Origin: Clostridium guangxiense
GTDB lineage: Bacteria > Bacillota > Clostridia > Clostridiales > Clostridiaceae
Assembly (NCBI RefSeq): GCF_021043395.1
Contig: NZ_JAJNKE010000003.1
Location: 1-64,000 of the forward strand
Reading direction: 5' to 3'
DNA length: 64,000 bases
The translations under genes and the position numbers were made by a program. Below, in pieces: positions 48,251 to 56,920 of this stretch (positions are counted from its first letter, which is position 1; every line of letters begins with the position of its first letter). The notes beneath the pieces are model-generated. The model was not told where the DNA came from. It did not search any database and was given only the letters and a program-made list of their open reading frames with translations.

Positions 48251-49201
48251 ATGGAGTTTGAAAAAGTTCATGATTTAAGGAATGTTGTAAAATTGTGGAA
48301 TACAAATATGGAAGCTATATATCCCATGGATTTAAAACTTTTTCAGCAGAACTATGAAAATGACAAACAAAGCAAAAATATATTAGGTGTTTTTGAAAAT
48401 GAAATTTTAATAGGTTTTGTAATATATAAACAGTGGAGCTATAAAAGCGGCAAATTAAATCCAAATGATGAAATAGGATATATAAATTCGATAATTGTAG
48501 ATATAAATTATAGAAATCGAGGAATAGGAACCAAACTTTTGGATATGGCAGAAAGAGATTTAATTAATTTAGGAGTTAAAATAATACGTTTAGGCAGCGA
48601 TACTTATCACTTTTTTCCTGGAATTCCTCTAGAATGTTTAGTTTCGGAAGAGTTTTTTAAGAAAAGAAATTATAAAATAGAAGATAGTTTTTATGATTTA
48701 ATATGTGATATATCTAAAATAAAATTTAAAGCTTTAAGCGATTTTGAAGGTTACAAAGTAAATATTTTAAAATTTGATGATAGAAAAAGTCTTATGGCTC
48801 TTTTAGAAAAAAATTTTTCTGGAAGATGGTATGAGGAATTTATGGAATTCTTTGATATAGGAATGGAAGATAGGGATGTAGTGGTCTTAAAAGACAAAAA
48901 CACTGTAATTGGCTTTGCACATATATATGACAACAAAAGCAAATTTATTGGACCGTCTATATACTGGAGAGGACTTCTTGGTGGAAATTATGGTGGATTA
49001 GGCCCTATAGGAGTAGATAAGGATTATAGAAAACGTGGGCTTGGTATGCTTATACTCTGCAAATCACTTGAAATATTACAAAAAAGGCATGTAAATAAAA
49101 TGGTTATAGATTGGGTTGATAGAGATTTGCTTGATTTTTATGGAAAGTTTAATTTTATGCCCTGGAAGCAATATAAAAAGGCATCTAAAGAGGTATTGTA
49201 A
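48251..49201 (+). CDS. GNAT acetyltransferase with two GNAT-like halves
   Basis: 316 residues. The N-terminal half has a full acetyl-CoA loop (IDINYRNRGIGTKLLDMAERDL), and the C-terminal half a second one (VDKDYRKRGLGMLILCKSLEIL). The start codon follows the murK stop directly, and namZ starts immediately after its own stop. Acetyltransferases of this kind occur in the same operons in bacilli (YbbJ). The substrate is unknown; an amino sugar or free peptide amino group from murein would fit. Confidence 0.8.
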   Translation: MEFEKVHDLRNVVKLWNTNMEAIYPMDLKLFQQNYENDKQSKNILGVFENEILIGFVIYKQWSYKSGKLNPNDEIGYINSIIVDINYRNRGIGTKLLDMAERDLINLGVKIIRLGSDTYHFFPGIPLECLVSEEFFKKRNYKIEDSFYDLICDISKIKFKALSDFEGYKVNILKFDDRKSLMALLEKNFSGRWYEEFMEFFDIGMEDRDVVVLKDKNTVIGFAHIYDNKSKFIGPSIYWRGLLGGNYGGLGPIGVDKDYRKRGLGMLILCKSLEILQKRHVNKMVIDWVDRDLLDFYGKFNFMPWKQYKKASKEVL

Positions 49202-50347
49202 ATGGAAAAAGTTAAAACTGGTATAGATAATATAAATGAGTATATAGGCATTTTTAAAGATAAAAGAATTGGTCTCATTACTAATAATACCGGATATAAT
49301 AGTGAATTTAAAAGCACAATAGATATTTTAAGGAAAAGTACAAATTTAACAACACTTTATTCACCAGAACATGGGATAAGAGGGGATATACAGGCAGGAA
49401 AAGAAGTTGAAAGTTATATTGATTTAAAAACTGGAATAAAGGTGTACAGCTTGTATGGAAAAAACAAAAGGCCATCTAAAGAAATACTTAAAAATGTTGA
49501 TGTACTTACTTTTGATATTCAAGATGTGGGCGCAAGATTTTACACATACCTTTATACTATGTCGTATGCTATGGAAAGCTGTGAGGAGTTTAATAAGGAA
49601 TTTGTTGTATTTGATAGACCCAACCCAATCAATGGAAATGATGTTGAAGGTAATATTTTGAATAAAAATTACAGCTCTTTTGTTGGTCGATATCCAATTC
49701 CTCAAAGATATGGTCTTACAATAGGAGAAACAGCTAAGCTTTTTAACGAAGAGTTTTTAATAGGCTGTAAATTAAAGGTTATTCCTATGAAGAATTGGAG
49801 AAGGGAAATGTATTATGAAGCTACTGGACTAAGTTTTATAATGCCATCACCTAATATGCCAACTGTTGATACAGCTGTAGTTTACCCTGGAACTTGCATT
49901 TTTGAAGGAACAAATATTTCAGAAGGAAGGGGAACAACTAGACCCTTTGAAATTATTGGAACACCATGGCTTGATGGCTTTAAAATTGCAAATATAATGA
50001 ATGAATTAAAACTTGACGGTGTTAAATTTAGACCAATATTTTTTACCCCAACTTTTTCAAAATATGCAGGTAAACTTTGTGAAGGAGTGCAAATTCATGT
50101 GACGGACAGAAAAACATATAAGCCTGTTAAAACAGCACTTTTTCTTTATAAGATTATAAAACAGGAAAGCAAAAATAAGTTTCAGTTTATTACATTTGAA
50201 GGAAAAAAACTAGTATATGGAATTGATTTGTTAGCTGGAGATAGCATTCTTAGGAAAAATGAAATAGATGTTAATAAGATATATAAGCAGTGGCAGGAAG
50301 AAGTTGTAAAGTTCAAAAAATTAAAGAAAAGGTATCATTTATATTAG
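49202..50347 (+). CDS. namZ: Exo-beta-N-acetylmuramidase NamZ-like (DUF1343, GH171)
   Basis: 381 residues of the DUF1343 family, whose Bacillus member NamZ (YbbC) releases MurNAc from the non-reducing ends of murein chains. Family segments: RIGLITNNTGYNSEFKSTID, LYSPEHGIRGDIQAG, VLTFDIQDVGARFYTYLYTM, FDRPNPINGNDVEGN, MPSPNMPTVDTAVVYPGTCIFEGTN and SEGRGTTRPFEIIG. No signal peptide is visible, unlike the secreted Bacillus protein, so it probably works in the cytoplasm beside NagZ. It starts right after the GNAT stop. Confidence 0.9.
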   Translation: MEKVKTGIDNINEYIGIFKDKRIGLITNNTGYNSEFKSTIDILRKSTNLTTLYSPEHGIRGDIQAGKEVESYIDLKTGIKVYSLYGKNKRPSKEILKNVDVLTFDIQDVGARFYTYLYTMSYAMESCEEFNKEFVVFDRPNPINGNDVEGNILNKNYSSFVGRYPIPQRYGLTIGETAKLFNEEFLIGCKLKVIPMKNWRREMYYEATGLSFIMPSPNMPTVDTAVVYPGTCIFEGTNISEGRGTTRPFEIIGTPWLDGFKIANIMNELKLDGVKFRPIFFTPTFSKYAGKLCEGVQIHVTDRKTYKPVKTALFLYKIIKQESKNKFQFITFEGKKLVYGIDLLAGDSILRKNEIDVNKIYKQWQEEVVKFKKLKKRYHLY

Positions 50348-50362
50348 AGAGAGTGATGTAAG

Positions 50363-51154
50363 TTGTATGAAATTAAAAGCTTAAAGGAGAGTATACAAAG
50401 GTTTATAAATTTAAGAAAAGAAAATGTTTCTGTGGTTTTTTTAGATCTCAAAAATACTTCAAATTACGTATACATTAATGAAAATGAAACTTTTCCCTCT
50501 GCAAGCACAATAAAAGTAATTATAATGGCAGAAGCCTTAAATCAAGTTATTAACGGTGTACATGATTTACATGAGAAAATTAGGGTAAAAGCTTCTGATA
50601 GAACTCCTTATAGTATAATAACATGTCTTGAAAACAGTACTTATGAATTTATTGATATTTTAACTCTCATGATAATATCCAGTGATAACACTGCTTCAAA
50701 TATACTCATAGATTTGCTTGGAATGGAAAAAATAAATGACTACGCTAAAAAGATAGGATTAAAAACTACTATTTTAAAAAGAAAAATGATGGATGTAGTT
50801 GCAGTAAAAAGTGGTAGAGAAAACCTTACAAGTGCTTCTGATATGCTGATTTTATTTCAAAAAATTTATAACCATGAAATATTAGACAGAGAGATGTGCA
50901 ACTTAATGATAAAAATTTTGAGTGAAAATACTGATCATGAAATGCTGCTAAGGTATTTACCAAGTGATGTTAAGTGTGCTCACAAAACTGGAGATTTAGA
51001 TAATTTGAATCATGACATTGGAATTTTTAATATTAATGATAACGAATATATACTAGGTATATTTGTACGAAATTCGGAATTTAATTATATTTCAAAGGAT
51101 ATTATAGGAAAGCTTTCAAAGCTTGTATATGGCTTTTTTTATAGTGCATTGTGA
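50363..51154 (+). CDS. Class A beta-lactamase-like serine hydrolase without Glu166
   Basis: 263 residues. Active-site motifs are STIK (Ser48, Lys51), SDN (107-109) and HKTG (Lys208-Gly210). The omega-loop ExxLN motif that holds the deacylating Glu in class A beta-lactamases is absent; that part reads KRKMMDVVAVKSGRENLT. No signal peptide. It is therefore unlikely to give beta-lactam resistance and more likely cleaves a murein-derived peptide or ester inside the cell. It starts at TTG 50363 (GAGAGTGATG upstream); the nearby ATG is out of frame. Last gene of the catabolic run before a gap and the regulator. Confidence 0.8.
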   Translation: MYEIKSLKESIQRFINLRKENVSVVFLDLKNTSNYVYINENETFPSASTIKVIIMAEALNQVINGVHDLHEKIRVKASDRTPYSIITCLENSTYEFIDILTLMIISSDNTASNILIDLLGMEKINDYAKKIGLKTTILKRKMMDVVAVKSGRENLTSASDMLILFQKIYNHEILDREMCNLMIKILSENTDHEMLLRYLPSDVKCAHKTGDLDNLNHDIGIFNINDNEYILGIFVRNSEFNYISKDIIGKLSKLVYGFFYSAL

Positions 51155-51307
51155 ATTAAAACATGATATTATTGTTGTAAAAAGCAAACTATTTTTTAAA
51201 AGAATTTTAATAAAGATTTATGATGAAACTTTGTTTTAAACAAGAGTAGAAACCAATGCTTATTTAAAATAAAGACTAAAAATAAGAGCAAAAGTGAGGA
51301 TAATTTG

Positions 51308-52159
51308 ATGTACGGGAGTCTAATTCGTGTAAAAGAGATAATTAACGATTTAAATCCATCAGAAAAGAAAATAGCTAATTATATTTTAACTAATCCCAAG
51401 GAAATATCTGATCTATCAATAAAAGATCTTGCTGATAAAAGTAATTCTTCTCAATCGGCCGTAGTAAGGCTTTGTAAAATTTTAGGCTACAAGGGTTATA
51501 AAGAGTTTAGGATAACTATAGCGAAAGATACTGTAACAGTTAATAAAGATGAAGATATGTATACTGATATAAATCCGCAAGACAGCATAGATACTATAAT
51601 AAAAAACATAAGCTATAATAATAAAAAATCTATAGATAATACTATGGAGGTTTTATCGAAGAAATCTTTAGAAGAAGCTATTAGAGTTATTTCAAAAGCT
51701 GATAAAATAGATTTTTATGGTGTAGGTGCATCTTATATAGTAGCTTTAGACGCATTTCAAAAGTTCACAAGAATAAACAAAAATGTGAGAGCCACTTCTG
51801 ATACACATCTACAAATGGAATTTGCATCGAACCTTAAAAAAGATGATGTTGCTGTTGCTATTTCATATTCTGGTGAAACAAGGGATACTTTTGAATCTAT
51901 TGAGGTTGCTAAAAATGCAGGGGCAACTACAATAAGTGTAACTAAGTTTGGAAGCAATTCTATAAGTAATTTATGTGACATAAATTTATTTGTCTTGTCT
52001 CCAGAAATCACATTTAGAAGTGGAGCCATGTCTTCAAGAATAGCTCAATTAAATGTTATAGACATATTATTTACTTCAGTAGCTGGATGTATGTTTGAGG
52101 ATGTAAAAGAGTTTCTTGAAAATACAAGGATGTCGACAAGAATGAAAAGAATACGATAA
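51308..52159 (+). CDS. MurR/RpiR family transcriptional regulator
   Basis: 284 residues: an N-terminal HTH_6 domain ([39 protein letters not shown]) and a C-terminal SIS domain ([41 protein letters not shown]). Members sense phosphosugars; MurR of E. coli and Bacillus binds MurNAc-6-P. Placed at the end of the muropeptide genes, it probably controls them. The ATG at 51308 is taken; a TTG three bases before is possible. Followed after 13 bp by the epimerase gene. Confidence 0.9.
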   Translation: MYGSLIRVKEIINDLNPSEKKIANYILTNPKEISDLSIKDLADKSNSSQSAVVRLCKILGYKGYKEFRITIAKDTVTVNKDEDMYTDINPQDSIDTIIKNISYNNKKSIDNTMEVLSKKSLEEAIRVISKADKIDFYGVGASYIVALDAFQKFTRINKNVRATSDTHLQMEFASNLKKDDVAVAISYSGETRDTFESIEVAKNAGATTISVTKFGSNSISNLCDINLFVLSPEITFRSGAMSSRIAQLNVIDILFTSVAGCMFEDVKEFLENTRMSTRMKRIR

Positions 52160-52172
52160 GGAAGTGCGTAGT

Positions 52173-53261
52173 GTGATTATTAAAGATATAGTTATAGGAC
52201 ATATGTCTGTGCCGTTAAAAAAGCCATTTAAAACGGCTATTAGAAGTGTAAATAGCGTAGATGATGTCATTATTAAGATAATTACAGATACAGGAAACAT
52301 TGGTTTTGGAAGTGCAGCATCTACAGCACTTGTAACTGGCGACACAACAGAATCCATAGAAGGTGCCATAAAAAGTTATATAAAAAAAGCTATAGTTGGA
52401 ATGGATATTGAAAATTTAGAAGGTATACTTTTAAAATTAAATTCCTGCATTGTAAGAAACACGAGTGCCAAAGCAGCAGTAGATATTGCACTTTATGATT
52501 TATATGGACAACTTTATAAAGCACCATTATATAAGCTTCTTGGGGGCTGCAGAAATAAGCTTGAAACTGATATTACAATAAGTGTTAATTCCCCAGAAGA
52601 AATGACTAGGGATAGCATAGAAGCTGTAAAACTTGGATATAAAACTTTGAAAATAAAAGTTGGAAAGGATTCAAAGCTTGATATAGAAAGAATGAAGGCT
52701 ATAAGAAAAGCTGTTGGCTATGATGTTAAGCTTAGAATAGATGCAAATCAAGGCTGGGAGCCTAAAGAAGCTGTAAGGACACTTAGAAAAATTGAAGATG
52801 CAGCTGTGGATATAGAACTTGTAGAACAGCCCGTGATAGCTTCAAATTTAGAGGGACTAAAGCTGGTTACAGATAATGTAGATACTCCAGTTATGGCGGA
52901 TGAGAGTGTATTTTCGCCAAAGGATGCAGCAAAGGTAATGGAAATGAGAGCATCAGATTTAATAAATATAAAGCTTATGAAGACTGGTGGAATATACAAT
53001 GCATTAAAGATATGTTCATTAGCAGAAGTTTATGGAATGGAATGTATGCTTGGATGCATGCTTGAGGGAAAAGTCAGTGTTACTGCTGCGGTTCATCTTG
53101 CAGCGGCTAAAAAAGTAATAACAAAAATTGATCTTGATGGCCCGGTTTTATGCAGCAGAGATGATGTTGTGGGAGGAGCAATTTATAATAACAGCGGCAT
53201 TACGTTAAATGAAGGACCTGGACTTGGAATTGAAAAATTGCTGAGTGATAGTAGTTTTTAA
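52173..53261 (+). CDS. L-Ala-D/L-Glu (dipeptide) epimerase
   Basis: An enolase-superfamily enzyme of about 362 residues in the muconate-lactonising subgroup. The catalytic pair is K160-I-K162, metal ligands D190 (RIDANQGW), E218 (ELVEQPV) and D243 (MADES), and the second base is K267 (INIKLMKTGG): a complete set. In murein recycling it turns L-Ala-D-Glu into L-Ala-L-Glu so that normal peptidases can finish the job. The start at GTG 52173 is 7 nt after AAGGAAG; the GTG at 52164 touches that site. A terminator follows. Confidence 0.9.
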   Translation: MIIKDIVIGHMSVPLKKPFKTAIRSVNSVDDVIIKIITDTGNIGFGSAASTALVTGDTTESIEGAIKSYIKKAIVGMDIENLEGILLKLNSCIVRNTSAKAAVDIALYDLYGQLYKAPLYKLLGGCRNKLETDITISVNSPEEMTRDSIEAVKLGYKTLKIKVGKDSKLDIERMKAIRKAVGYDVKLRIDANQGWEPKEAVRTLRKIEDAAVDIELVEQPVIASNLEGLKLVTDNVDTPVMADESVFSPKDAAKVMEMRASDLINIKLMKTGGIYNALKICSLAEVYGMECMLGCMLEGKVSVTAAVHLAAAKKVITKIDLDGPVLCSRDDVVGGAIYNNSGITLNEGPGLGIEKLLSDSSF

Positions 53262-53286
53262 CTTTAGTTTTTTAATAATAACAGTA

Positions 53287-53334
53287 ATCGCAGGATAATA
53301 GTATTAGAAGATATTATTATTCTGCGATATTTTT
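53287..53334 (+). terminator. Terminator of the recycling region
   Basis: ATCGCAGGATAATA (53287-53300) pairs with TATTATTCTGCGAT (53315-53328), 13 of 14, loop of 14 nt, followed by a T-rich run. Confidence 0.88.
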
Positions 53335-53405
53335 ATATTGAATGTAATACAAAGTAAGAATAGAATATAAAATATAATATTTTACTTAAGAAATGAAGGG
53401 ATAAC

Positions 53406-54101
53406 GTGATTAAAGTTAATATTTTGGTTGCTGAGGATGATAAGGAAATCAATTATCTGATTTCAAGTTATTTAAAAAAAGAAGGCTACAATGTAGAATG
53501 CAGTTTCGATGGGGTACAAGCTGTGGAAAAATTAGAAAATGAAGAATATCAATTAGTAATTTTAGACTTAATGCTGCCAAAGTTAAGTGGCGGAGAGGTT
53601 CTTTTAAAAATAAGAAATAAGTATACAATTCCGGTTATTATACTTTCAGCAAAGGATGAACAAACTGATAAAATATTTGGTTTAGAACTTGGAGCCGATG
53701 ATTATATGACTAAACCATTTGAAATAGGAGAATTGTTAGCCCGGGTTAAAGCACAGTTAAGAAGGTATATAGAATTTAATAAGGGTGAAGTTAAAGAAAA
53801 TGAAATTTTGGAGTATGAAGAACTTATATTGAATTTAAGTACATATAAGTTAACAGTCAAGGGTATAGATATTACGCTTACTGCAAAAGAATTTGAAATA
53901 TTGAAGCTTTTTATGCAATATCCAGATAAAGTATTTACTAAATCACAAATTTTTAATGTTGTTTGGCAGGAAGAATATATGACTGATGAAAATACGGTTA
54001 TGGTTCATATAAGCCGTCTTAGAAATAAAATAAATAAAAATACAGAGAAGCATGAATATATAAAAACTGTTTGGGGTATAGGATATAAATTAAGTGATTA
54101 A
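53406..54101 (+). CDS. OmpR/PhoB-family response regulator
   Basis: 231 residues: a receiver domain with acidic pocket (VAEDDKE), phosphoacceptor Asp54 (VILDLMLPK), Thr/Ser and Lys switch positions (ILSAKDE; DDYMTKPF), and a winged-helix DNA-binding domain (LTAKEFEILKLF; TVMVHISRLRNKI; YIKTVWGIGYKL). It starts at GTG. With the kinase and ABC exporter after it the cluster resembles antibiotic-detoxification systems such as YcbLMNO or those of bacitracin and lantibiotic immunity. Confidence 0.93.
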   Translation: MIKVNILVAEDDKEINYLISSYLKKEGYNVECSFDGVQAVEKLENEEYQLVILDLMLPKLSGGEVLLKIRNKYTIPVIILSAKDEQTDKIFGLELGADDYMTKPFEIGELLARVKAQLRRYIEFNKGEVKENEILEYEELILNLSTYKLTVKGIDITLTAKEFEILKLFMQYPDKVFTKSQIFNVVWQEEYMTDENTVMVHISRLRNKINKNTEKHEYIKTVWGIGYKLSD

Positions 54102-54119
54102 AAGGGGGAAGCTTAAATT

Positions 54120-55034
54120 TTGAATATATGTATATCAATTTTGATAGGAATTATTTGTATGATTTTAATTTTAAGAGATATTTATATTTCAAGTCAAATA
54201 AACGAGATTAATAAAACTTTGAGCCTTATAAGAAAAGGAAATTTTAATGCCAGGCTGCGTTTTTATTCAGGTGACAGGAGGATAAAAGAACTAGGAATTA
54301 ATATGAATGCAATTATGGAAGAATTTCAAGAAATTTATGATAAGAAAGAATATCTTGAAGAATCAAGAAAAAGAATGATAGCTAATATATCACATGATTT
54401 AAGAACACCATTAACTTCGGTACTAGGATATTTAGAGGCTGTAAAAAAAGATGAGAACTTAAGCTTAGAAGAAAAAAACAAATATTGGGGGATAGCATAC
54501 TCAAAAGCTAAAAAATTATATTTGCTTCTTGAAGATTTTTTTCAAATGTCAAAGCTGGATGCTGGAGACATAGCTATTAAGAAAGAAAAAGTTAATTTAA
54601 CAGATACAGTTAAAGAAGCTATAGCTAGCTTTTATCAAGAATTTGTAAATAGGGGGATTGAGCCTAGTATTGAGCTGCCTAAAGAGGATTTATTTGTTTT
54701 AGCGGATGTAAAGGCTGTTGATAGAATACTTTCTAATCTTTTGAACAATGCATTTAGATACGGAGCAGATGGAAAAGTTATTGGCATAAGAATGCGGAAG
54801 GAAAAACTTAATGCCTGGATTGAGATATGGAATATGGGGAAAAACATTCCACAAAAGGATATATCATATGTTTTTGATAGGCTTTACACAGCAGAACCTT
54901 CAAGAAACGAAGAAGTTAAAGGAAGTGGACTGGGGCTTGCTATAGTTAAAAGTCTTGTAGAAAAGTTAAATGGAGAAGTTTCGGTTTGCAGCAATGAGAA
55001 AACTACCTTTTCCTTTTCACTGCCGTTATATTAG
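54120..55034 (+). CDS. Sensor histidine kinase with short membrane anchor
   Basis: 304 residues. One clear N-terminal membrane helix (ISILIGIICMILIL) without a large outside sensor domain, a HAMP-like linker, the dimerisation box with His92 (NISHDLRTPLTSVLGYLEAV), the N box NLLNNAFRYGADG and the G boxes (VFDRLYTAEP; GSGLGLAIVKSLVEKL). Such small kinases often sense through their exporter partner. TTG start at 54120 with AAGGGGGAAGC upstream. Confidence 0.9.
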   Translation: MNICISILIGIICMILILRDIYISSQINEINKTLSLIRKGNFNARLRFYSGDRRIKELGINMNAIMEEFQEIYDKKEYLEESRKRMIANISHDLRTPLTSVLGYLEAVKKDENLSLEEKNKYWGIAYSKAKKLYLLLEDFFQMSKLDAGDIAIKKEKVNLTDTVKEAIASFYQEFVNRGIEPSIELPKEDLFVLADVKAVDRILSNLLNNAFRYGADGKVIGIRMRKEKLNAWIEIWNMGKNIPQKDISYVFDRLYTAEPSRNEEVKGSGLGLAIVKSLVEKLNGEVSVCSNEKTTFSFSLPLY

Positions 55035-55136
55035 ATTTAAGACTTTTGTAAGGTTTTTGTAAAAGCTGCTTAAAAGTTAAGTTATATTATCTTTTATGTA
55101 ATAAGGCAAAAGAATTAAAGTTGGGAGGCTTTAAAG

Positions 55137-56057
55137 TTGGAGAGTGTACTTAAAACGTGTAATTTAACTAAGCAGTATAAAGAAAATACAGCAGCTGATA
55201 ATTTAAACATGAATATATTAAAGGGTGATATTTATGGACTTTTGGGTGAAAATGGTGCAGGCAAAACAACTATAATGAGAATGATTTTGGGACTTATAAA
55301 ACCAACAAACGGGAGCGTTGAACTATTTGGTGAGAAATTAACGGAAGGCAAAAAGCATATTTTAGCAAGAGTTGGATCAATAATAGAGTTCCCTGGTTTT
55401 TATGGTAATTTAACTGCTGTAGAAAATTTAAATATTCATAGAAAGCTTATGGGTATTCCAGAGGAAAACTGCATAAAAGAAGTGCTTGAAATTGTAGGGC
55501 TTACAGAAGCGGCAAATAAAAGGGCAAAGGATTTTTCACTTGGAATGAAGCAAAGGCTTGGAATTGCAAGAGCACTTTTGCATAATCCAGAATTTTTAGT
55601 ATTGGATGAACCTACCAATGGATTAGATCCAATGGGAATAATGGAAATACGAAATCTTATACTTGATTTATCTAAAAAAAGGCACATAACTGTTTTAATA
55701 TCAAGTCATATTTTAAGTGAAGTCCAGCAGCTTGCCACAAGACTTGGCATAATGCATAAAGGGAAACTTTTAGAAGAGGTGGATTCGGAAACTTTAAAGA
55801 AGAAGAACAGGCATTATATAGATTTAAAAGTTGCTAATGATAGGGAAACTGTTGTTATATTGGAGCAAAAGCTAGGTATAAAAGATTATTTAATATCAAA
55901 GGCTGGAGAAATTAAAATTTATGAGAAGCTTAATGAAACTTCCAATATAAATAAAACGCTTATACAAAATGGCATTGAGGTTAAAGAAATATTATTAATG
56001 AGAGATAGTCTTGAAAGTTATTTCCTTAACTTGGTTGGAGGTGACAAAAATGAATAA
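55137..56057 (+). CDS. ABC exporter ATP-binding protein (BcrA-like)
   Basis: 306 residues, BcrA/lantibiotic-immunity class. Walker A LLGENGAGKTTIMRMILGLIKP, signature FSLGMKQRLGIARALL, Walker B FLVLDEPTNGLDPMGIMEIR, switch His in SSHILSEVQQLAT, and the long C-terminal domain of this group. TTG start at 55137 after GGGAGG. A gap of about 100 bp after the kinase may hold a separate, regulator-controlled promoter, as is common in these systems. The permease gene overlaps its end by 8 bp. Confidence 0.9.
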   Translation: MESVLKTCNLTKQYKENTAADNLNMNILKGDIYGLLGENGAGKTTIMRMILGLIKPTNGSVELFGEKLTEGKKHILARVGSIIEFPGFYGNLTAVENLNIHRKLMGIPEENCIKEVLEIVGLTEAANKRAKDFSLGMKQRLGIARALLHNPEFLVLDEPTNGLDPMGIMEIRNLILDLSKKRHITVLISSHILSEVQQLATRLGIMHKGKLLEEVDSETLKKKNRHYIDLKVANDRETVVILEQKLGIKDYLISKAGEIKIYEKLNETSNINKTLIQNGIEVKEILLMRDSLESYFLNLVGGDKNE

Positions 56058-56793
56058 GGTTTGGAGTTTGCCAGCTGTTATCAGTACAGAATTTATAAAA
56101 TTAAAAAAGTGTAAGATTTTATGGTGCATTCCATTGTGTGCTATTTTGCCAGATGCTTTAATATTTTCTATGTATGCATTTAATAAAAAATATCCAATAG
56201 TTGATTGGAATGAATATGTTTCAAATGCTGCTACATTTTTTAATTTACTTATGGCAGTTGGATTTTTTGCTTTAATAGCTGGATTTATATTTTCAAGAGA
56301 ATATGGCGAAAATACAGTGAATGTTATGTTCACATATCCAATAAGCCGAGTTCAATTTTTTATTGGAAAATTGATTGTAATGTTAATTTTGATTTCAATT
56401 ACTACTATAACTTCATTTGTTTTATTGATGACTTCGGGAATTATTATAAAACATGAACCGCTTACTGCAAATATTTTACTTGCATATGGCAAAGCATATG
56501 TGCTTATGATTATCATGCATTTTGCATTGGTTCCTATAATGGCATTTTTAAGCATTTACAATAAAAGCATGATTCCTTCTTTAATACTTGGAGTTGCTTC
56601 AATTTGTGTTAATCTTTTAATATTAAATACTCCGTTTAATACTTTATTTCCATGGACAGTTCCAACTATATTGGGTCCTCACTTAGATGGACGAACTTAC
56701 ACTAATTATTCACTTGGAGAAATTGTTTTAATTATAACCTTTATTTTAGGCATAATTTTGAGTATAAAAAGTGTAAAAAATGATGTGCATTAA
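56050..56793 (+). CDS. ABC-2 exporter permease (BcrB-like)
   Basis: About 247 residues, six membrane helices, with the N-terminal cytoplasmic start LPAVISTEFIKLKKCKILW and the coupling segment FSREYGENTVNVMFTYPISRVQFFIGKLIV typical of lantibiotic/bacitracin exporters. ATG 56050 follows GGAGGTGA, which lies within the ATPase gene. Together with the ATPase it should pump out or extract a membrane-active peptide antibiotic. Confidence 0.87.
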   Translation: MNKVWSLPAVISTEFIKLKKCKILWCIPLCAILPDALIFSMYAFNKKYPIVDWNEYVSNAATFFNLLMAVGFFALIAGFIFSREYGENTVNVMFTYPISRVQFFIGKLIVMLILISITTITSFVLLMTSGIIIKHEPLTANILLAYGKAYVLMIIMHFALVPIMAFLSIYNKSMIPSLILGVASICVNLLILNTPFNTLFPWTVPTILGPHLDGRTYTNYSLGEIVLIITFILGIILSIKSVKNDVH

Positions 56794-56920
56794 AACAGAG
56801 AAGCTTATTTAAAACCTTGGCTTTAATAGAATAAATTAAGATTTATTCATTAAAAAGGTGATATAATAGAATTGACAACTATTACGTATTAGTTATATTT
56901 ATAAGAAGGGGGCTTAGACC

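Noticed and set aside
50363-51154. Beta-lactam resistance gene
   Set aside because: Fold and three motifs fit class A, but no signal peptide and no omega-loop Glu; the setting is murein recycling.
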